A DNA stretch of 55,263 bases from Rhodospirillaceae bacterium bin65 (GTDB lineage: Bacteria > Pseudomonadota > Alphaproteobacteria > Bin65), in NCBI GenBank assembly GCA_002238725.1, contig MPMX01000029.1, positions 1 through 55,263 on the forward strand, given 5' to 3'. A program made the translations under genes and the position numbers. This document shows positions 8,664 to 17,313 of this stretch, piece by piece. Under the pieces are notes generated by a model. It searched no databases. It saw nothing but the letters and a program-made list of their open reading frames with translations, and had not been told where the DNA came from. Every line of letters begins with the position of its first letter. Positions within the stretch are counted from its first letter, which is position 1.

Positions 8664-9440
8664 CTAGAACTTCCGCACGCCGCCGAACTGGGCCCAGGTC
8701 GAGGCGACGCGCCAGCCGGCGTCGACGACCAGATTGTTGCCCGTCATGGCCGAGGACCGGTCGGAAGCGAGGAATTCCACGACTTCGGCGACTTCCTGCG
8801 GTTCGACCATCCGTCCGAGCGCGGTGAAGTCGCCGGGTTCGGCGGCATAGCGGCCCGATTTCAGCCGTTCCTCCACCCGGGGCACCAGAGTCGAGCCCGG
8901 CGAGACCGCGTTGACCCGCACGCCGGCGCGGCCCCATTCACCGGCCAGGTTCTTCGTCAGATGGACGACGCCGGCCTTGCTCGTGCCGTAGGCCTCGGCG
9001 GGCATGGAGCCGAGCGCAGCGATCGAGGCGATGTTGACGATGCTGCCCCGCCGGCGCGCAACCATGCGCCGGCCGACCGCCTTGTTTGCAATCAGCGTGC
9101 CGGTCAGGTTGATTCGGAGAATACGCTCCCACTCGGCGAGCGGCAGGTCTTCGGTTGGCGCGATGTCCTGGAAAACCGCCGCCGCCACGACCAGCGCGGC
9201 GACCGGTCCGACCTCGCCCTCGATCCGTTTCGCAGCGTCCTCGACCGCGGCCTCGTCGGCAATGTCGAAGCCGAAGGCGGCGGTTTCGAGATCGCCGGCC
9301 ACGCGTTGCGCCGCGCCGCCGTCGATGTCCGCGACCGCGACGCGCCAGCCGCGCTCGTGCATGAGGCGGCAGACCGCCGCGCCGATGCCGTTGCCGCCGC
9401 CGATAACGACCGCGACCGGGCGCTCCCCGGCGTCATCCAT
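8664..9440 (-). CDS. SDR-family NAD(P)-dependent oxidoreductase
   Basis: A 258-residue classical short-chain dehydrogenase. The Rossmann motif is GGGNGIG near residue 15. The catalytic Ser is in NIASIAALG and Tyr-x3-Lys in EAYGTSKAGV. The usual NNAG strand motif is replaced by VVAAAVF, a deviation seen in some family members. The C-terminus (NNLVVDAGWRV) is normal. It is convergent with the amidohydrolase upstream on the map and divergent from the isomerase at 9565, with 124 bases between the divergent starts. The substrate is unknown. Confidence 0.9.
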   Translation of the reverse strand: MDDAGERPVAVVIGGGNGIGAAVCRLMHERGWRVAVADIDGGAAQRVAGDLETAAFGFDIADEAAVEDAAKRIEGEVGPVAALVVAAAVFQDIAPTEDLPLAEWERILRINLTGTLIANKAVGRRMVARRRGSIVNIASIAALGSMPAEAYGTSKAGVVHLTKNLAGEWGRAGVRVNAVSPGSTLVPRVEERLKSGRYAAEPGDFTALGRMVEPQEVAEVVEFLASDRSSAMTGNNLVVDAGWRVASTWAQFGGVRKF

Positions 9441-9564
9441 TAAAAATCGCCGTGTTCATCGCCGCCTTCGTCGATTCCATCGGGGCTCGCGACATTGCCC
9501 GGCCGCATGGCGGATGTTAGGTGCCGGCACCGTCCATCCGCCTCGCCGCCGTCCCACTGTCCGA

Positions 9565-10389
9565 ATGACCCGAGCGATCTCCCTTTCCTATTACACCGTG
9601 CCGGAATTGTCGCCGCTCGAGACGGTCGACGCGGCAAGCCGGGCCGGCTGCAGCCATGTCGGCCTGCGGCTGCTCGGCGGGCAGCCCGGCGGCGGGGAGA
9701 CGCCCCTGCTGCTGGAAAGCGCGCTCCAGGCGGAAATGCTGGCGGCCATGGCCGACCGGGGCATTGCGGCGCTGGACGCGAACACGGCGCGGATCGTGCC
9801 CGCCACGCAGGTCGCCGACTATATCCCGTTTCTCGACGCCGCGGCCCGGCTCGGCGCCCGGCATGTCATGGCCTCGGTCGACGACGCCGATCCGGCCCGC
9901 TCGGTCGACACTGTCTGCGACCTCTGCGACCTGGCGGCCGAACGCGGCCTGACGGTCGATCTGGAATTCGTACCCTGGATGGCGCTTTCCGACCTTTCGG
10001 CGGCGGCCGGACTGATTCGGGACTGCAACCGCGACGCGCTCGGCATCGCGCTCGATACCCTGCATTTCCACCGCTCGGGCAGCTCCGTCGAGGACTTGGC
10101 GCGCATGCCGCGCCGCTGGTTCCGCTACGCCCAGATCTGCGATGCGCCGGCACTGGACACGCTGCCGCCGCGCGCGCGGCTGGTCCACGAAGCGACAAGG
10201 GAGCGCCTCTTGCCCGGCGCGGGCGACATCGACCTCGCTGCGATCCTGAGGGCGCTTCCCGACGGTATACCGCTCGCCCTCGAGATACCGCAGGCCGCGC
10301 TGGCCGCCGCCGGCATGAATGCAGTCGAACGGGTTTCCCACGCCGTGGCGGCGACGCGGAAGCTGCTAGCCGAGGCTGGGGTCGGCTGA
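9565..10389 (+). CDS. Sugar phosphate isomerase/epimerase-like TIM-barrel protein
   Basis: A 274-residue AP-endonuclease-2-type TIM barrel (xylose-isomerase-like superfamily). Visible features are LEFVPWMALSDL near residue 133, with the strand-end Glu used as a metal ligand in this superfamily, ALDTLHFHRSG near residue 165 (Asp-x-x-His) and RYAQICDAP near residue 190, then LPGAGDIDLAAIL near the C-terminus. Members isomerise sugars or process inositol and keto acids, so a precise substrate cannot be assigned. The ATG at 9565 gives MTRAISLSYYT. The last 24 bases overlap the end of the convergent dioxygenase gene. Confidence 0.82.
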   Translation: MTRAISLSYYTVPELSPLETVDAASRAGCSHVGLRLLGGQPGGGETPLLLESALQAEMLAAMADRGIAALDANTARIVPATQVADYIPFLDAAARLGARHVMASVDDADPARSVDTVCDLCDLAAERGLTVDLEFVPWMALSDLSAAAGLIRDCNRDALGIALDTLHFHRSGSSVEDLARMPRRWFRYAQICDAPALDTLPPRARLVHEATRERLLPGAGDIDLAAILRALPDGIPLALEIPQAALAAAGMNAVERVSHAVAATRKLLAEAGVG

Positions 10390-11232
10390 ACCCGCACCCT
10401 GTCCGGCGGGATCCTGCACGCAGACCCGCTTCATCACCCGGCGTTCGCGATCCATCGCGTAGTCCGAAACGCCGCGGTGCATCAGGCAGCGGTTGTCCCA
10501 GATCATCACGTCGCCGGGCCGCCAGCGGTGGGAGTAGACGAAGGGCGGCTGGGTCGACTGCTCCTGGAGGCGGGCCAGGATCGTGCGGCCTTCGGCGACC
10601 GGCCGGCCTTCGACATGGGAGGCGTACATGCCGATATAGAGGCAGGGCTGCCCGGTTTCGGGATGGGGCCGGACGATCGGGTGGCTGACCGGCGGCGCAC
10701 TGCGCTTCTGGTCTTCGGTCGGCGGCGGGTTGTCGAGGCTCTCGCGCATGAATTCGAGGCTGTGGATCGCCCGTTGTCCCGCGACTTTTTCCCGGGTCGC
10801 GTCCGGCAGCGCGGCATAGGCGAGACCCATATGGGCCAGCTGCGTATCGCCGCCGGCGGTCGGCAGTTCGACCGGATGCAGCATGGTCGCGAGCGAGGGG
10901 ACGGCGAGATATGACTTGTCGGTGTGCCAGAAATAGTTGGTGTTGATGTAGGGCCGGGCGGACGGCCTGCCCTCGGAATCGAAGTTCGTGATGCAGTGGA
11001 CGGCGCTCATGATCCGGCCGTCATTGTTCTCGATCAGATTTTGTTCCAGCGGACCGAACAGCGCCCCGAGAGCCGCGAGATGCGCGTCCTCGACCTGCTG
11101 CCCGCGAAATACCAGGGCGCCATGCTCAAGAAACGCCGACCGGATCGCCGAGGCCGTCGCCGCATCCAGCGGCCGGGTAAGATCGACCGACCGGGTTTCC
11201 GCGCCGAAGGGGGCGTTCAACCTTTCGAACAT
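10366..11232 (-). CDS. TauD/TfdA-family Fe(II)/2-oxoglutarate dioxygenase
   Basis: A 288-residue TauD/TfdA-type enzyme. The facial triad is visible: His-x-Asp in FWHTDKSY (about residues 97-104) and the distal His in CLMHRGVSDY near residue 255, followed by Arg residues (RERRVMKRV) that normally bind 2-oxoglutarate. Such enzymes hydroxylate taurine, phenoxyacetates, carnitine-type and other substrates; this one cannot be narrowed. The ATG at 11232 (MFERLNAPFGAE) is used although the frame is open upstream. It is divergent from the ABC transporter operon at 11631, with about 400 bases between. Confidence 0.88.
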   Translation of the reverse strand: MFERLNAPFGAETRSVDLTRPLDAATASAIRSAFLEHGALVFRGQQVEDAHLAALGALFGPLEQNLIENNDGRIMSAVHCITNFDSEGRPSARPYINTNYFWHTDKSYLAVPSLATMLHPVELPTAGGDTQLAHMGLAYAALPDATREKVAGQRAIHSLEFMRESLDNPPPTEDQKRSAPPVSHPIVRPHPETGQPCLYIGMYASHVEGRPVAEGRTILARLQEQSTQPPFVYSHRWRPGDVMIWDNRCLMHRGVSDYAMDRERRVMKRVCVQDPAGQGAGSADPSLG

Positions 11233-11370
11233 CCTTCTGTTATCCCGATTGGTTGCTATGCACGCGTAGCATACCGCCTCCGTGCAGCGACAACGCCCGA
11301 TTTGTCGGAATTCCGCCGAATATCCGCAATTTGGCAGGTTTCGCCGGCATCGGCAGGCGCCGCCGTTCCG

Positions 11371-11398
11371 TTGACAGCATGACGGCGGTTCATATACT
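11371..11398 (+). promoter_or_regulatory. Sigma-70-type promoter for the NMT1-type ABC transporter genes
   Basis: A consensus -35 box TTGACA (11371-11376) and a near-consensus -10 box TATACT (11393-11398) are separated by 16 bases. Transcription would begin near 11405, leaving a leader of about 225 bases before the ATG at 11631. The leader contains a small hairpin, CGGCGCAG (11466-11473) with CTGCGCCG (11481-11488). No known riboswitch core was recognised in it. Confidence 0.65.
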
Positions 11399-11630
11399 GC
11401 GCCCGGGTTTGGAGTGCAAAACCGACTTTCGCCACTGTCGTCGACAGGACGACGGGCAATAGCGTCGGCGCAGTTTGCGTCTGCGCCGCCGAGCAAGAGC
11501 GGATCGGGGGAAGGATAGCGCGATAAAGACGATAAGGACCGCAGTCCGACCCGTTCTGCACAATACTCCGACACCATCCCGAGAGGAATTGCCCGCCGTT
11601 GAAAACGCGGGCCATCAAGAGGAGACGGCC

Positions 11631-12608
11631 ATGTCCATGTTTTGGCGCAACACACGCATAGGCGCGATGGCGTTCGTTTTCGCCGCGGCAGCCGTCCCGG
11701 CCCAGGCCGAGACGATCGTCGCTTCGCACTATGGCTTCCTGTTCAACACCGCGCCGATTGCGGTCGCCATCGAACGGGGCGAGTTCAAGAAGCGCGGTAT
11801 CGATATTACCCAGGTGATCTCGTCGTCCGGCGGCGGCACCACGATGCGCAACCAGATTGCCTCCGGCTCAGGCTATGGCGTCGTCGGCACGGCGGCCGTG
11901 CTTGCCGCTTTCCGCGAAGGCCACGACGTCAAGATCGTCAGCGCCAACGTGATGACCCTGGCAGACCTGTTCTGGGTCTCCATGCCGGGCAGCGGTATCA
12001 AGTCGATCCACGATCTCAAGGGCAAGAAGGTCTCCTACACAAGGCCGCGCTCGACCAGCCAGACGCTGGCCAAGATGGCGGTTGCTGCGGCGGGCTACAA
12101 GCCAGGCGAGATCGAACTGGTTTCGCTCGGCAAGGTCGGCGCCGGGCTGGCCGCGCTGGAGCGCGACGACGTTCAGGCCGCCCTCATCCTGGAGCCGATC
12201 TGGAGCGGCCGGAAAGGCAAGTATCAGATCGCCTTCGATCTGAGCAACCTGCCGCGGATGACCCAGACCGTCGGCGTGACGACCGCCGAATTCGCCAAGA
12301 AACAGCCGGAAAAGCTGCGTAACATCATCGCGGCGCGCCGGGCGGCGGTGGACTATCTCTACAGCGAGCCGGTCAAGGCGGCGAAGCTGGTCGCCAAGGC
12401 CTATGGCAAGAAGGTCTCGGAAGAGGTCGCGATCAGCGCGGTCAAGAACATGGTCAAGATCAACTATTGGGGCCGCGGTAAGTTCGATATCCCGGCGCTC
12501 AATGCCATGCTTGATGGATTGCGCGACCAGGGCGCCTGGAAAGGCCCGATCAACTGGAAGGACATCCTGGACGATTCCTTCCTGCCGAAGGACCAGCAAG
12601 GCATGTAG
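11631..12608 (+). CDS. ABC transporter periplasmic substrate-binding protein, NMT1/SsuA-like
   Basis: A 325-residue exported binding protein. The signal peptide MSMFWRNTRIGAMAFVFAAA ends around VPAQA-ET. The mature part has the NMT1/THI5/SsuA fold (APIAVAIERGEFKKRGIDI; ASGSGYGVVGTAAVLAAFREG; DLKGKKVSY). Such proteins deliver sulfonates, nitrate, pyrimidine precursors or aromatic acids to ABC importers. The start is supported by the ribosome site AAGAGGAGA at spacing. It precedes the ATPase and fused permease genes after a 447-base gap with two hairpins, an arrangement that would let it be made in excess of the membrane parts. Confidence 0.9.
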   Translation: MSMFWRNTRIGAMAFVFAAAAVPAQAETIVASHYGFLFNTAPIAVAIERGEFKKRGIDITQVISSSGGGTTMRNQIASGSGYGVVGTAAVLAAFREGHDVKIVSANVMTLADLFWVSMPGSGIKSIHDLKGKKVSYTRPRSTSQTLAKMAVAAAGYKPGEIELVSLGKVGAGLAALERDDVQAALILEPIWSGRKGKYQIAFDLSNLPRMTQTVGVTTAEFAKKQPEKLRNIIAARRAAVDYLYSEPVKAAKLVAKAYGKKVSEEVAISAVKNMVKINYWGRGKFDIPALNAMLDGLRDQGAWKGPINWKDILDDSFLPKDQQGM

Positions 12609-12632
12609 TCCGGCCGCACGGGCGAATGCGAA

Positions 12633-12659
12633 AAGGCGGCGCCGGCAAGGCGCCGCCTT
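12633..12659 (+). terminator. Strong hairpin after the binding-protein gene (first of two)
   Basis: A perfect 11-base stem, AAGGCGGCGCC with GGCGCCGCCTT, and a 5-base loop GGCAA, starting 24 bases after the binding-protein stop, followed by TTCTTGCTG. It lacks a long T run, so it may be a partial terminator or an RNA-stabilising 3' structure rather than a full stop. Confidence 0.6.
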
Positions 12660-12687
12660 CTTGCTGCCCGGAGGAGGTGCGGGCAAC

Positions 12688-12713
12688 GCCGCGGCCCTTT
12701 CGGGGGCCGCGGC
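12688..12713 (+). terminator. Second hairpin in the binding-protein/ATPase gap
   Basis: A perfect 10-base stem GCCGCGGCCC with GGGCCGCGGC and loop TTTCGG, just downstream of the first hairpin. With no T tract it is more likely an mRNA-stabilising or attenuating structure than a classical terminator. Confidence 0.45.
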
Positions 12714-12836
12714 GCGCACCGGACCGGCGGTAGCGGGTTCGCAAGCCACAATTGCTCACTGGTTTCCGCCGATCGGTGCCTCGTTGAGGGCGAAACGGGT
12801 GTCGCCCTTGTCTGTCCGCTTCATCTGGAAAGACCA

Positions 12837-12905
12837 TGTCATGAGAAAATTATAATTTCTAATACTGTATTCTTCTGATCGGTATAATTTTTTCTGATAA
12901 AATGG
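12837..12905. promoter_or_regulatory. AT-rich patch with two TATAAT boxes upstream of the ABC ATPase
   Basis: In otherwise GC-rich DNA this patch has TATAAT at 12851-12856 and 12883-12888. No convincing -35 hexamer was found at the right distance, so a second promoter for the ATPase and permease genes is possible but unproven. The rest of the gap from 12714 to 13055 shows no convincing gene; a reverse-strand 72-codon frame there has no support. Confidence 0.3.
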
Positions 12906-13055
12906 TGTCTTCTCGAAAGCAATTCAATCGTCAGGTGGCCATGCAAATAAGTGTGAACCGTTCCGAAATCTGGTATTTCAGCAGGCTCGCTGCCCTCGGC
13001 GAAAGGGCATCTCCGTCGGCGAATATCCGATCCGTCCAAGAACTTCCGATACGTC

Positions 13056-13901
13056 ATGTCTCCTGAAACAGGCGCTGAAGCGATTTCACCGGCAACTGCG
13101 GCGGAACCGGCCGCCGGGATGGAAACCGCTGTAACGCTTGGCGCCGTCGAGCATGTCTATGGCGGTACCGTCCATGCCCTCGGCCCGATCGACCTGTCGC
13201 TCAGGCAAGGCGAATTCTTCGCCACGATCGGCCCGTCCGGTTGCGGCAAGACCACGATGATGGATATCGTCGCCGGCCTGACCGAACCGACCGGCGGCGA
13301 GGTCATTTTCGAGGGCAGGCCGGTTCGCGGCGCGGTGCCGGAAGGGGTCGGCATCGTCTTCCAGGACGATGCGTCCTTTCCCTGGCTTACTGTGTTCGAC
13401 AATATCGCCTTCGGCCTGCGCCGCCTCGGCATGGCCGGTGCCGAGGTCCGGGACCGGGTCGACTACGCCATCGACTTCATGGGGCTCCAGGGTTTTGACA
13501 AAGCCCGGCCGTCCGAACTCTCGGGCGGCATGCGTCAGCGCGTCTGCATCGCGCGCACCTTCGTCATGGAACCGCGGCTGATCCTGCTCGACGAGCCGTT
13601 CGGATCGCTCGACCAGCAAACCCGGATCCTGATGGGCGACGAACTGCTGCGCCTGTGGCGCGAGACCGGCGCCACGGTGCTGCTGATCACCCATTCGCTC
13701 GACGAAGCGGCGCTGCTGTCGGACCGCATCGGCGTCATGTCGGCCCGGCCCGGTGTCTTTATCGAGGTCGTGGAGACCGGCTGGCCGGTCGACCGCGACA
13801 GTCGCATGGCCTCCAAGGACGAATTCGGCCAGGTGACCACCCATCTCTGGGAACAGCTGCGCGGCGAATCGATGAAGGCGATGGGAGACGGCGGCCCGTG
13901 A
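13056..13901 (+). CDS. ABC transporter ATP-binding protein (SsuB/TauB/NrtD-like)
   Basis: A 281-residue ATPase of the nitrate/sulfonate/taurine importer type. Walker A is GPSGCGKTT, the Q-loop is GIVFQDDASFPWLT, the signature is LSGGMRQRV, Walker B is LILLDEPFGSLD, and the H-loop is LLITHSLDEA. The first 25 residues (Ala/Glu/Thr-rich) precede the conserved start and may be an extension; an internal Met at residue 22 is an alternative start. The stop overlaps the GTG start of the permease gene by 4 bases, so the two are translationally coupled. Confidence 0.93.
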   Translation: MSPETGAEAISPATAAEPAAGMETAVTLGAVEHVYGGTVHALGPIDLSLRQGEFFATIGPSGCGKTTMMDIVAGLTEPTGGEVIFEGRPVRGAVPEGVGIVFQDDASFPWLTVFDNIAFGLRRLGMAGAEVRDRVDYAIDFMGLQGFDKARPSELSGGMRQRVCIARTFVMEPRLILLDEPFGSLDQQTRILMGDELLRLWRETGATVLLITHSLDEAALLSDRIGVMSARPGVFIEVVETGWPVDRDSRMASKDEFGQVTTHLWEQLRGESMKAMGDGGP

Positions 13902-15427
13902 GGCGGAGCTCGACCAATATCCGGATCGCCCTGCTCGTCTCGGCGGTCCTTCTGCTGGAAATCCTGTGCCAGGCCGGCGCGATCAGCCCGCTGCAGCTGA
14001 CCGCGCCGTCGCGCATGGTCACGACGCTGGCAGGCCTGATGGGAGAGGCCGAATTCTGGCAGCAGACCACCAAGACGATCCGCAACATCTTCATCGCGAT
14101 CATCCTGGCCACCATCCTGGGATTCCTGATCGGGCTTCTCCTCTTCCGGCTGCCGCGGCTGCGCCGGGCGATGGAGCCGGTCATCGCGAGCTATTATGCG
14201 CTGCCGTTCTTCGTGCTCTACCCGCTGGCCATCGTCGTCGTCGGGATGAACGATTTCTCGATCATCCTGATGGGCTTCGCCTATGCATTGGTCGCCATGA
14301 TTACCAACACGCTGAGCGGGCTCGACCGCATCCCGCCGGTGCTCGCCAAGACCGGCCGGAGCTTCCGGATGGGAAGGGTCGAGACGGCAGTGCGGATCCA
14401 GTTGCCGGCGGCGGCGCCGTATATTTTCACCGGTATCAAGCTGGTTCTCGGCTACGGCATGGCCGGGGTGATCGGATCGGAGTTCATCCTGTCCAATTCC
14501 GGCCTCGGTTTCTCCATCGCCTTCGCCTACGACGGGTTCGAAAGCGAGAAGATGTACGGGCTTCTGCTCTTCGTCATTCTCCTCGTCACGGTCCTGCTGA
14601 CCGGCGTGCATATCTTCGAGCGCCGCTCGCAATTCACCGCCGGATCGGCCTGGACGGTCTCGACCGCAAAGAAGATCACGATCGAAGGTGGGACGTTGAG
14701 CAAGACGCTCGACGCCTGCATCGTGATCGTCGCCCTGCTCGCGATCTGGCAGTTCCTTCATTATCTCGTCGGCAGCGAGGCGCTGACCTCGCCGCTCGAA
14801 ACCCTTGAGCGCGCCGAAATCATGTTCCCGACCGCTCGCTTCTGGGGCCATGCCGAGGAAACGCTGCGGGCGCTCGGCGTCGCGCTGGTCATCGCCATTT
14901 TCGGCGGCGCGCTGATCGGGATGATCCTCGGCCTCAACCGGCGCGCCGGCGAGATCTTCGCGCCCCTGTTCGTGGCGCTCCAGGCGACGCCCAAGGTGAC
15001 GCTCTATCCGGTCATGCTGCTGTTCTTCGGCCTCGGTTTCGCCGCCAAGGTCGCCTTCGGCGCGATCCACGGCATCATTCCGATGACGCTGATCACCTAC
15101 AACGCCGTGCGCTCGATCAACCCGGCGCTGCTCCGGACGGCCAAGAGCATGCGGATGAGCCCGTTGCAGACCTTCCCGCTGATCTATGTGCCCGCCACGA
15201 TTCCGGAACTCGTGACCGCGACCCGGCTCAGTTTCTCCATCACCTTCCTCGGGGTAATGATCGGCGAGATGTTCGCCTCAGTGCGCGGCCTCGGCCATCT
15301 GATCATGGGCGGGATCGAGGTCAACGACGTTTCGATGATGATCGCGATCACCGTGCTGATCGGCATCTTCGCCGTCTCGATCAACGGCTTCCTGCTGGTC
15401 CTCGACAACCGCCTGCACCGGCGGTAG
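13898..15427 (+). CDS. ABC transporter permease, two permease domains fused in tandem
   Basis: A 509-residue integral membrane protein. It contains two BPD_transp_1 units: the first about residues 60-250, the second about residues 310-500. Each shows an EAA-like loop: SGLDRIPPVLAKTGRSFRMG in the first and NPALLRTAKSMRMS in the second. Most relatives (SsuC/TauC) are about 250-residue homodimers, so this is a fused pseudo-heterodimer. The GTG start at 13898 overlaps the ATPase stop as GTGA. The linker between halves (around SKTLDACIVIV) has no stop, so a fusion rather than two genes is read. The substrate is unknown. Confidence 0.9.
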   Translation: MRRSSTNIRIALLVSAVLLLEILCQAGAISPLQLTAPSRMVTTLAGLMGEAEFWQQTTKTIRNIFIAIILATILGFLIGLLLFRLPRLRRAMEPVIASYYALPFFVLYPLAIVVVGMNDFSIILMGFAYALVAMITNTLSGLDRIPPVLAKTGRSFRMGRVETAVRIQLPAAAPYIFTGIKLVLGYGMAGVIGSEFILSNSGLGFSIAFAYDGFESEKMYGLLLFVILLVTVLLTGVHIFERRSQFTAGSAWTVSTAKKITIEGGTLSKTLDACIVIVALLAIWQFLHYLVGSEALTSPLETLERAEIMFPTARFWGHAEETLRALGVALVIAIFGGALIGMILGLNRRAGEIFAPLFVALQATPKVTLYPVMLLFFGLGFAAKVAFGAIHGIIPMTLITYNAVRSINPALLRTAKSMRMSPLQTFPLIYVPATIPELVTATRLSFSITFLGVMIGEMFASVRGLGHLIMGGIEVNDVSMMIAITVLIGIFAVSINGFLLVLDNRLHRR

Positions 15428-15437
15428 GCCCCGGCCC

Positions 15438-16148
15438 GTGCCGCCGCGGCCGAAACTGATCTATTTCGCCGAGCGGCGGCCGGAGATGGACCACGAGGCC
15501 TTCCGGGCGCGCTGGCGCGAGCACGCCCGGCTCGGCATGTCGATGCCGCGTTGGTCAAACGTCCACCGCTACGTTCATTGCGACGCCGTCGAGATGCCGG
15601 ACCTGCGCATGCCGGTCGCCCGATGCGACGGCGTGGCGGCGGTCTGGTACAGGGACGAAGCGCATAGACGGAACCATATCGCCGACCGCAGCGCCGGCCC
15701 GGTCCTCAAGCGGGACGAACTCGAGACTTTCGCCCGGCCGGTCCGCGACGTCGCGGTACTCACCGAAGAGCATCTCCTCCTTCCCTTCGACGGCGAAAGA
15801 CGGAAGCTGTTCCTGAAAATCCGCCGAAACCCGCAGGTCGGCCCCGGTGAGTTCCGGGCATGGTGGCGCAGCACCCTCGGGCCGGGCTTGACCGGGCTGC
15901 TGAAGGCATCCGGCGCCGGGCAGGGCTATGCCCAGAACCTCGCCAGGCCGACTGAAGCGGGCGGGGCGGAACCGCTGTGCGATTGTGTCGACGAGATCGC
16001 CGCCCGGAGCGCTGCGCAGGTCGACGCGCTGCTGGCCGGCCCGGTCCCTGAGATCGTGGGCTTCGCGGACCACGTGCGCAGCGTCGAAGGCGTGTGGACC
16101 GAGGAAACCGTTCTCTATCCGGCGCCGCAAATGGGCATTCAGCGATAA
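15438..16148 (+). CDS. EthD-domain protein (two related halves)
   Basis: A 236-residue protein with an EthD-type ferredoxin-like (dimeric alpha-beta barrel) domain: KLIYFAERRPEMDHEAFRAR near the start and a second similar unit beginning near KLFLKIRRNPQVGPGEFRAW at about residue 115. EthD proteins are small partners in degradation pathways and are often linked to P450 or monooxygenase clusters; the function is undefined. A GTG at 15438 is taken as start because an internal ATG at 15486 would remove the first beta strand. It follows the permease stop by 10 bases and ends within the 3' end of the convergent flavin oxidoreductase. Confidence 0.75.
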   Translation: MPPRPKLIYFAERRPEMDHEAFRARWREHARLGMSMPRWSNVHRYVHCDAVEMPDLRMPVARCDGVAAVWYRDEAHRRNHIADRSAGPVLKRDELETFARPVRDVAVLTEEHLLLPFDGERRKLFLKIRRNPQVGPGEFRAWWRSTLGPGLTGLLKASGAGQGYAQNLARPTEAGGAEPLCDCVDEIAARSAAQVDALLAGPVPEIVGFADHVRSVEGVWTEETVLYPAPQMGIQR

Positions 16149-17269
16149 GTCGCCAGATCGGCGCGCTCGAAGGGGCGGATTTCGGCGGTTCTTCCTGCCC
16201 TGACCTTCTCCGGCCACTCCGGGTCGGCCAGGATCGCCCGGCCGACCGCGGCGAGATCGAAGTCGCGCCGCGCCAGAGCTTCGACGACCGGCCCGAGATC
16301 GGCGACATTTGCATCGATCTTCACCTTGTCCCGGAAGAACTTGGACTGATGAGGCCGGTCGAGGCCGATGCTGCCGACGGCGATCGCCGGCTTGCCGGAC
16401 AGGTGGCGGGTCCAGGCCGCGAGGCTGCGCGGATCGCCCGGAAAGGCCGGTTCCCAGAACCGCCTCGTGCTGACGTCGAACCAGTCGACGCCGGCACGAA
16501 CCAGAAGTTTGAGCAGGGTCTCCAGTTCCGCCGGTGTCTCGGCGATCCGGGCGTCGTAATCGGTCATCTTCCATTGCGAGAAGCGGAAGACGATAGGGAA
16601 CTCCGGGCCGACGACAGCGCGGATTTGCTCGATGACGAGGCAGGCAAAGCGGCAGCGGTTGGCCATCGCGCCGCCGAACCCGTCCGTCCGCGGATTGGAT
16701 TTGGGCCAGAAGAACTGGTCCATCAGGTAGCCGTGGGCCCCGTGCAACGCCACGCCGCCGCAGCCCATCTCGCGTGCCGTGCGGGCGCATCGGGCATAGG
16801 ATTCGGCGATATCCTCGCAATCCCGCTCCGACATCGACTTTACGACGACCTCGCCGTTTTCGACGATCCGGCGCGGCCCGTAGCCGGGCACGGCCGGATC
16901 GTCCGGCATGCCGAGGCGCCTGACCTCGCCGACATGCCAGAGCTGAGGCACAAAGAGCGCGCCGGTCCGGTGGATTTCCGCCAGCACGCGCTCCCATCCG
17001 CGCAGCGCCTCGCGCCCGAAGAAATGCGGGATGTTGTCGTACGCCTCGCCCTCATGGGCCTGGGACGACGGATGGTCGATGAAGGCGCCTTCGCTGAAGA
17101 TCAGCCCGGCGCCGCCCTCGCCGCGCCGCCGGTAATAGGCCGCAACCTCTTCGGTCGGCACGCCGGCCGGCGAGCGCTTGCGCGTCATCGGCGCCATGAC
17201 GATCCGGTTGCGCAGGGTGGCCGCGCCGAAGCGCTGCGGCTCGAACAGGATTTCGGCAGGCGCGTTCAT
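16139..17269 (-). CDS. NADH:flavin oxidoreductase, Old Yellow Enzyme family
   Basis: A 376-residue FMN-dependent TIM-barrel enzyme. It has the family N-terminus (FGAATLRNRIVMAPMTRK), the active-site segment HGAHGYLMDQFFWP followed by SNPRTDGFGG, and a C-terminal phosphate-binding stretch (AAVGRAILADPEWPEKV). These enzymes reduce activated C=C bonds or nitro groups; related subfamilies act in dienoyl-CoA reduction but carry an extra C-terminal domain absent here. The ATG at 17269 is supported by homology. It is divergent from the hydroxyisobutyrate-dehydrogenase-like gene (44 bases apart), suggesting a shared regulatory region. Confidence 0.93.
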   Translation of the reverse strand: MNAPAEILFEPQRFGAATLRNRIVMAPMTRKRSPAGVPTEEVAAYYRRRGEGGAGLIFSEGAFIDHPSSQAHEGEAYDNIPHFFGREALRGWERVLAEIHRTGALFVPQLWHVGEVRRLGMPDDPAVPGYGPRRIVENGEVVVKSMSERDCEDIAESYARCARTAREMGCGGVALHGAHGYLMDQFFWPKSNPRTDGFGGAMANRCRFACLVIEQIRAVVGPEFPIVFRFSQWKMTDYDARIAETPAELETLLKLLVRAGVDWFDVSTRRFWEPAFPGDPRSLAAWTRHLSGKPAIAVGSIGLDRPHQSKFFRDKVKIDANVADLGPVVEALARRDFDLAAVGRAILADPEWPEKVRAGRTAEIRPFERADLATYR

Positions 17270-17313
17270 GCTAGACAGCCCGGCATGGCGGCGCGCATCG
17301 AAGGGAGCAGCCC

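Noticed and set aside
11405..11630. Riboswitch in the leader of the NMT1-type binding-protein gene (TPP considered because of the family name)
   Set aside because: The conserved TPP core elements were not seen; only a short unspecific hairpin is present.
12839..13057. Reverse 72-codon frame upstream of the ABC ATPase
   Set aside because: It covers the AT-rich promoter-like patch and its translation has no features.
13535..15070. Reverse-strand frame of 511 codons opposite the ABC ATPase and permease
   Set aside because: Antisense shadow of two genes with complete ABC motifs.
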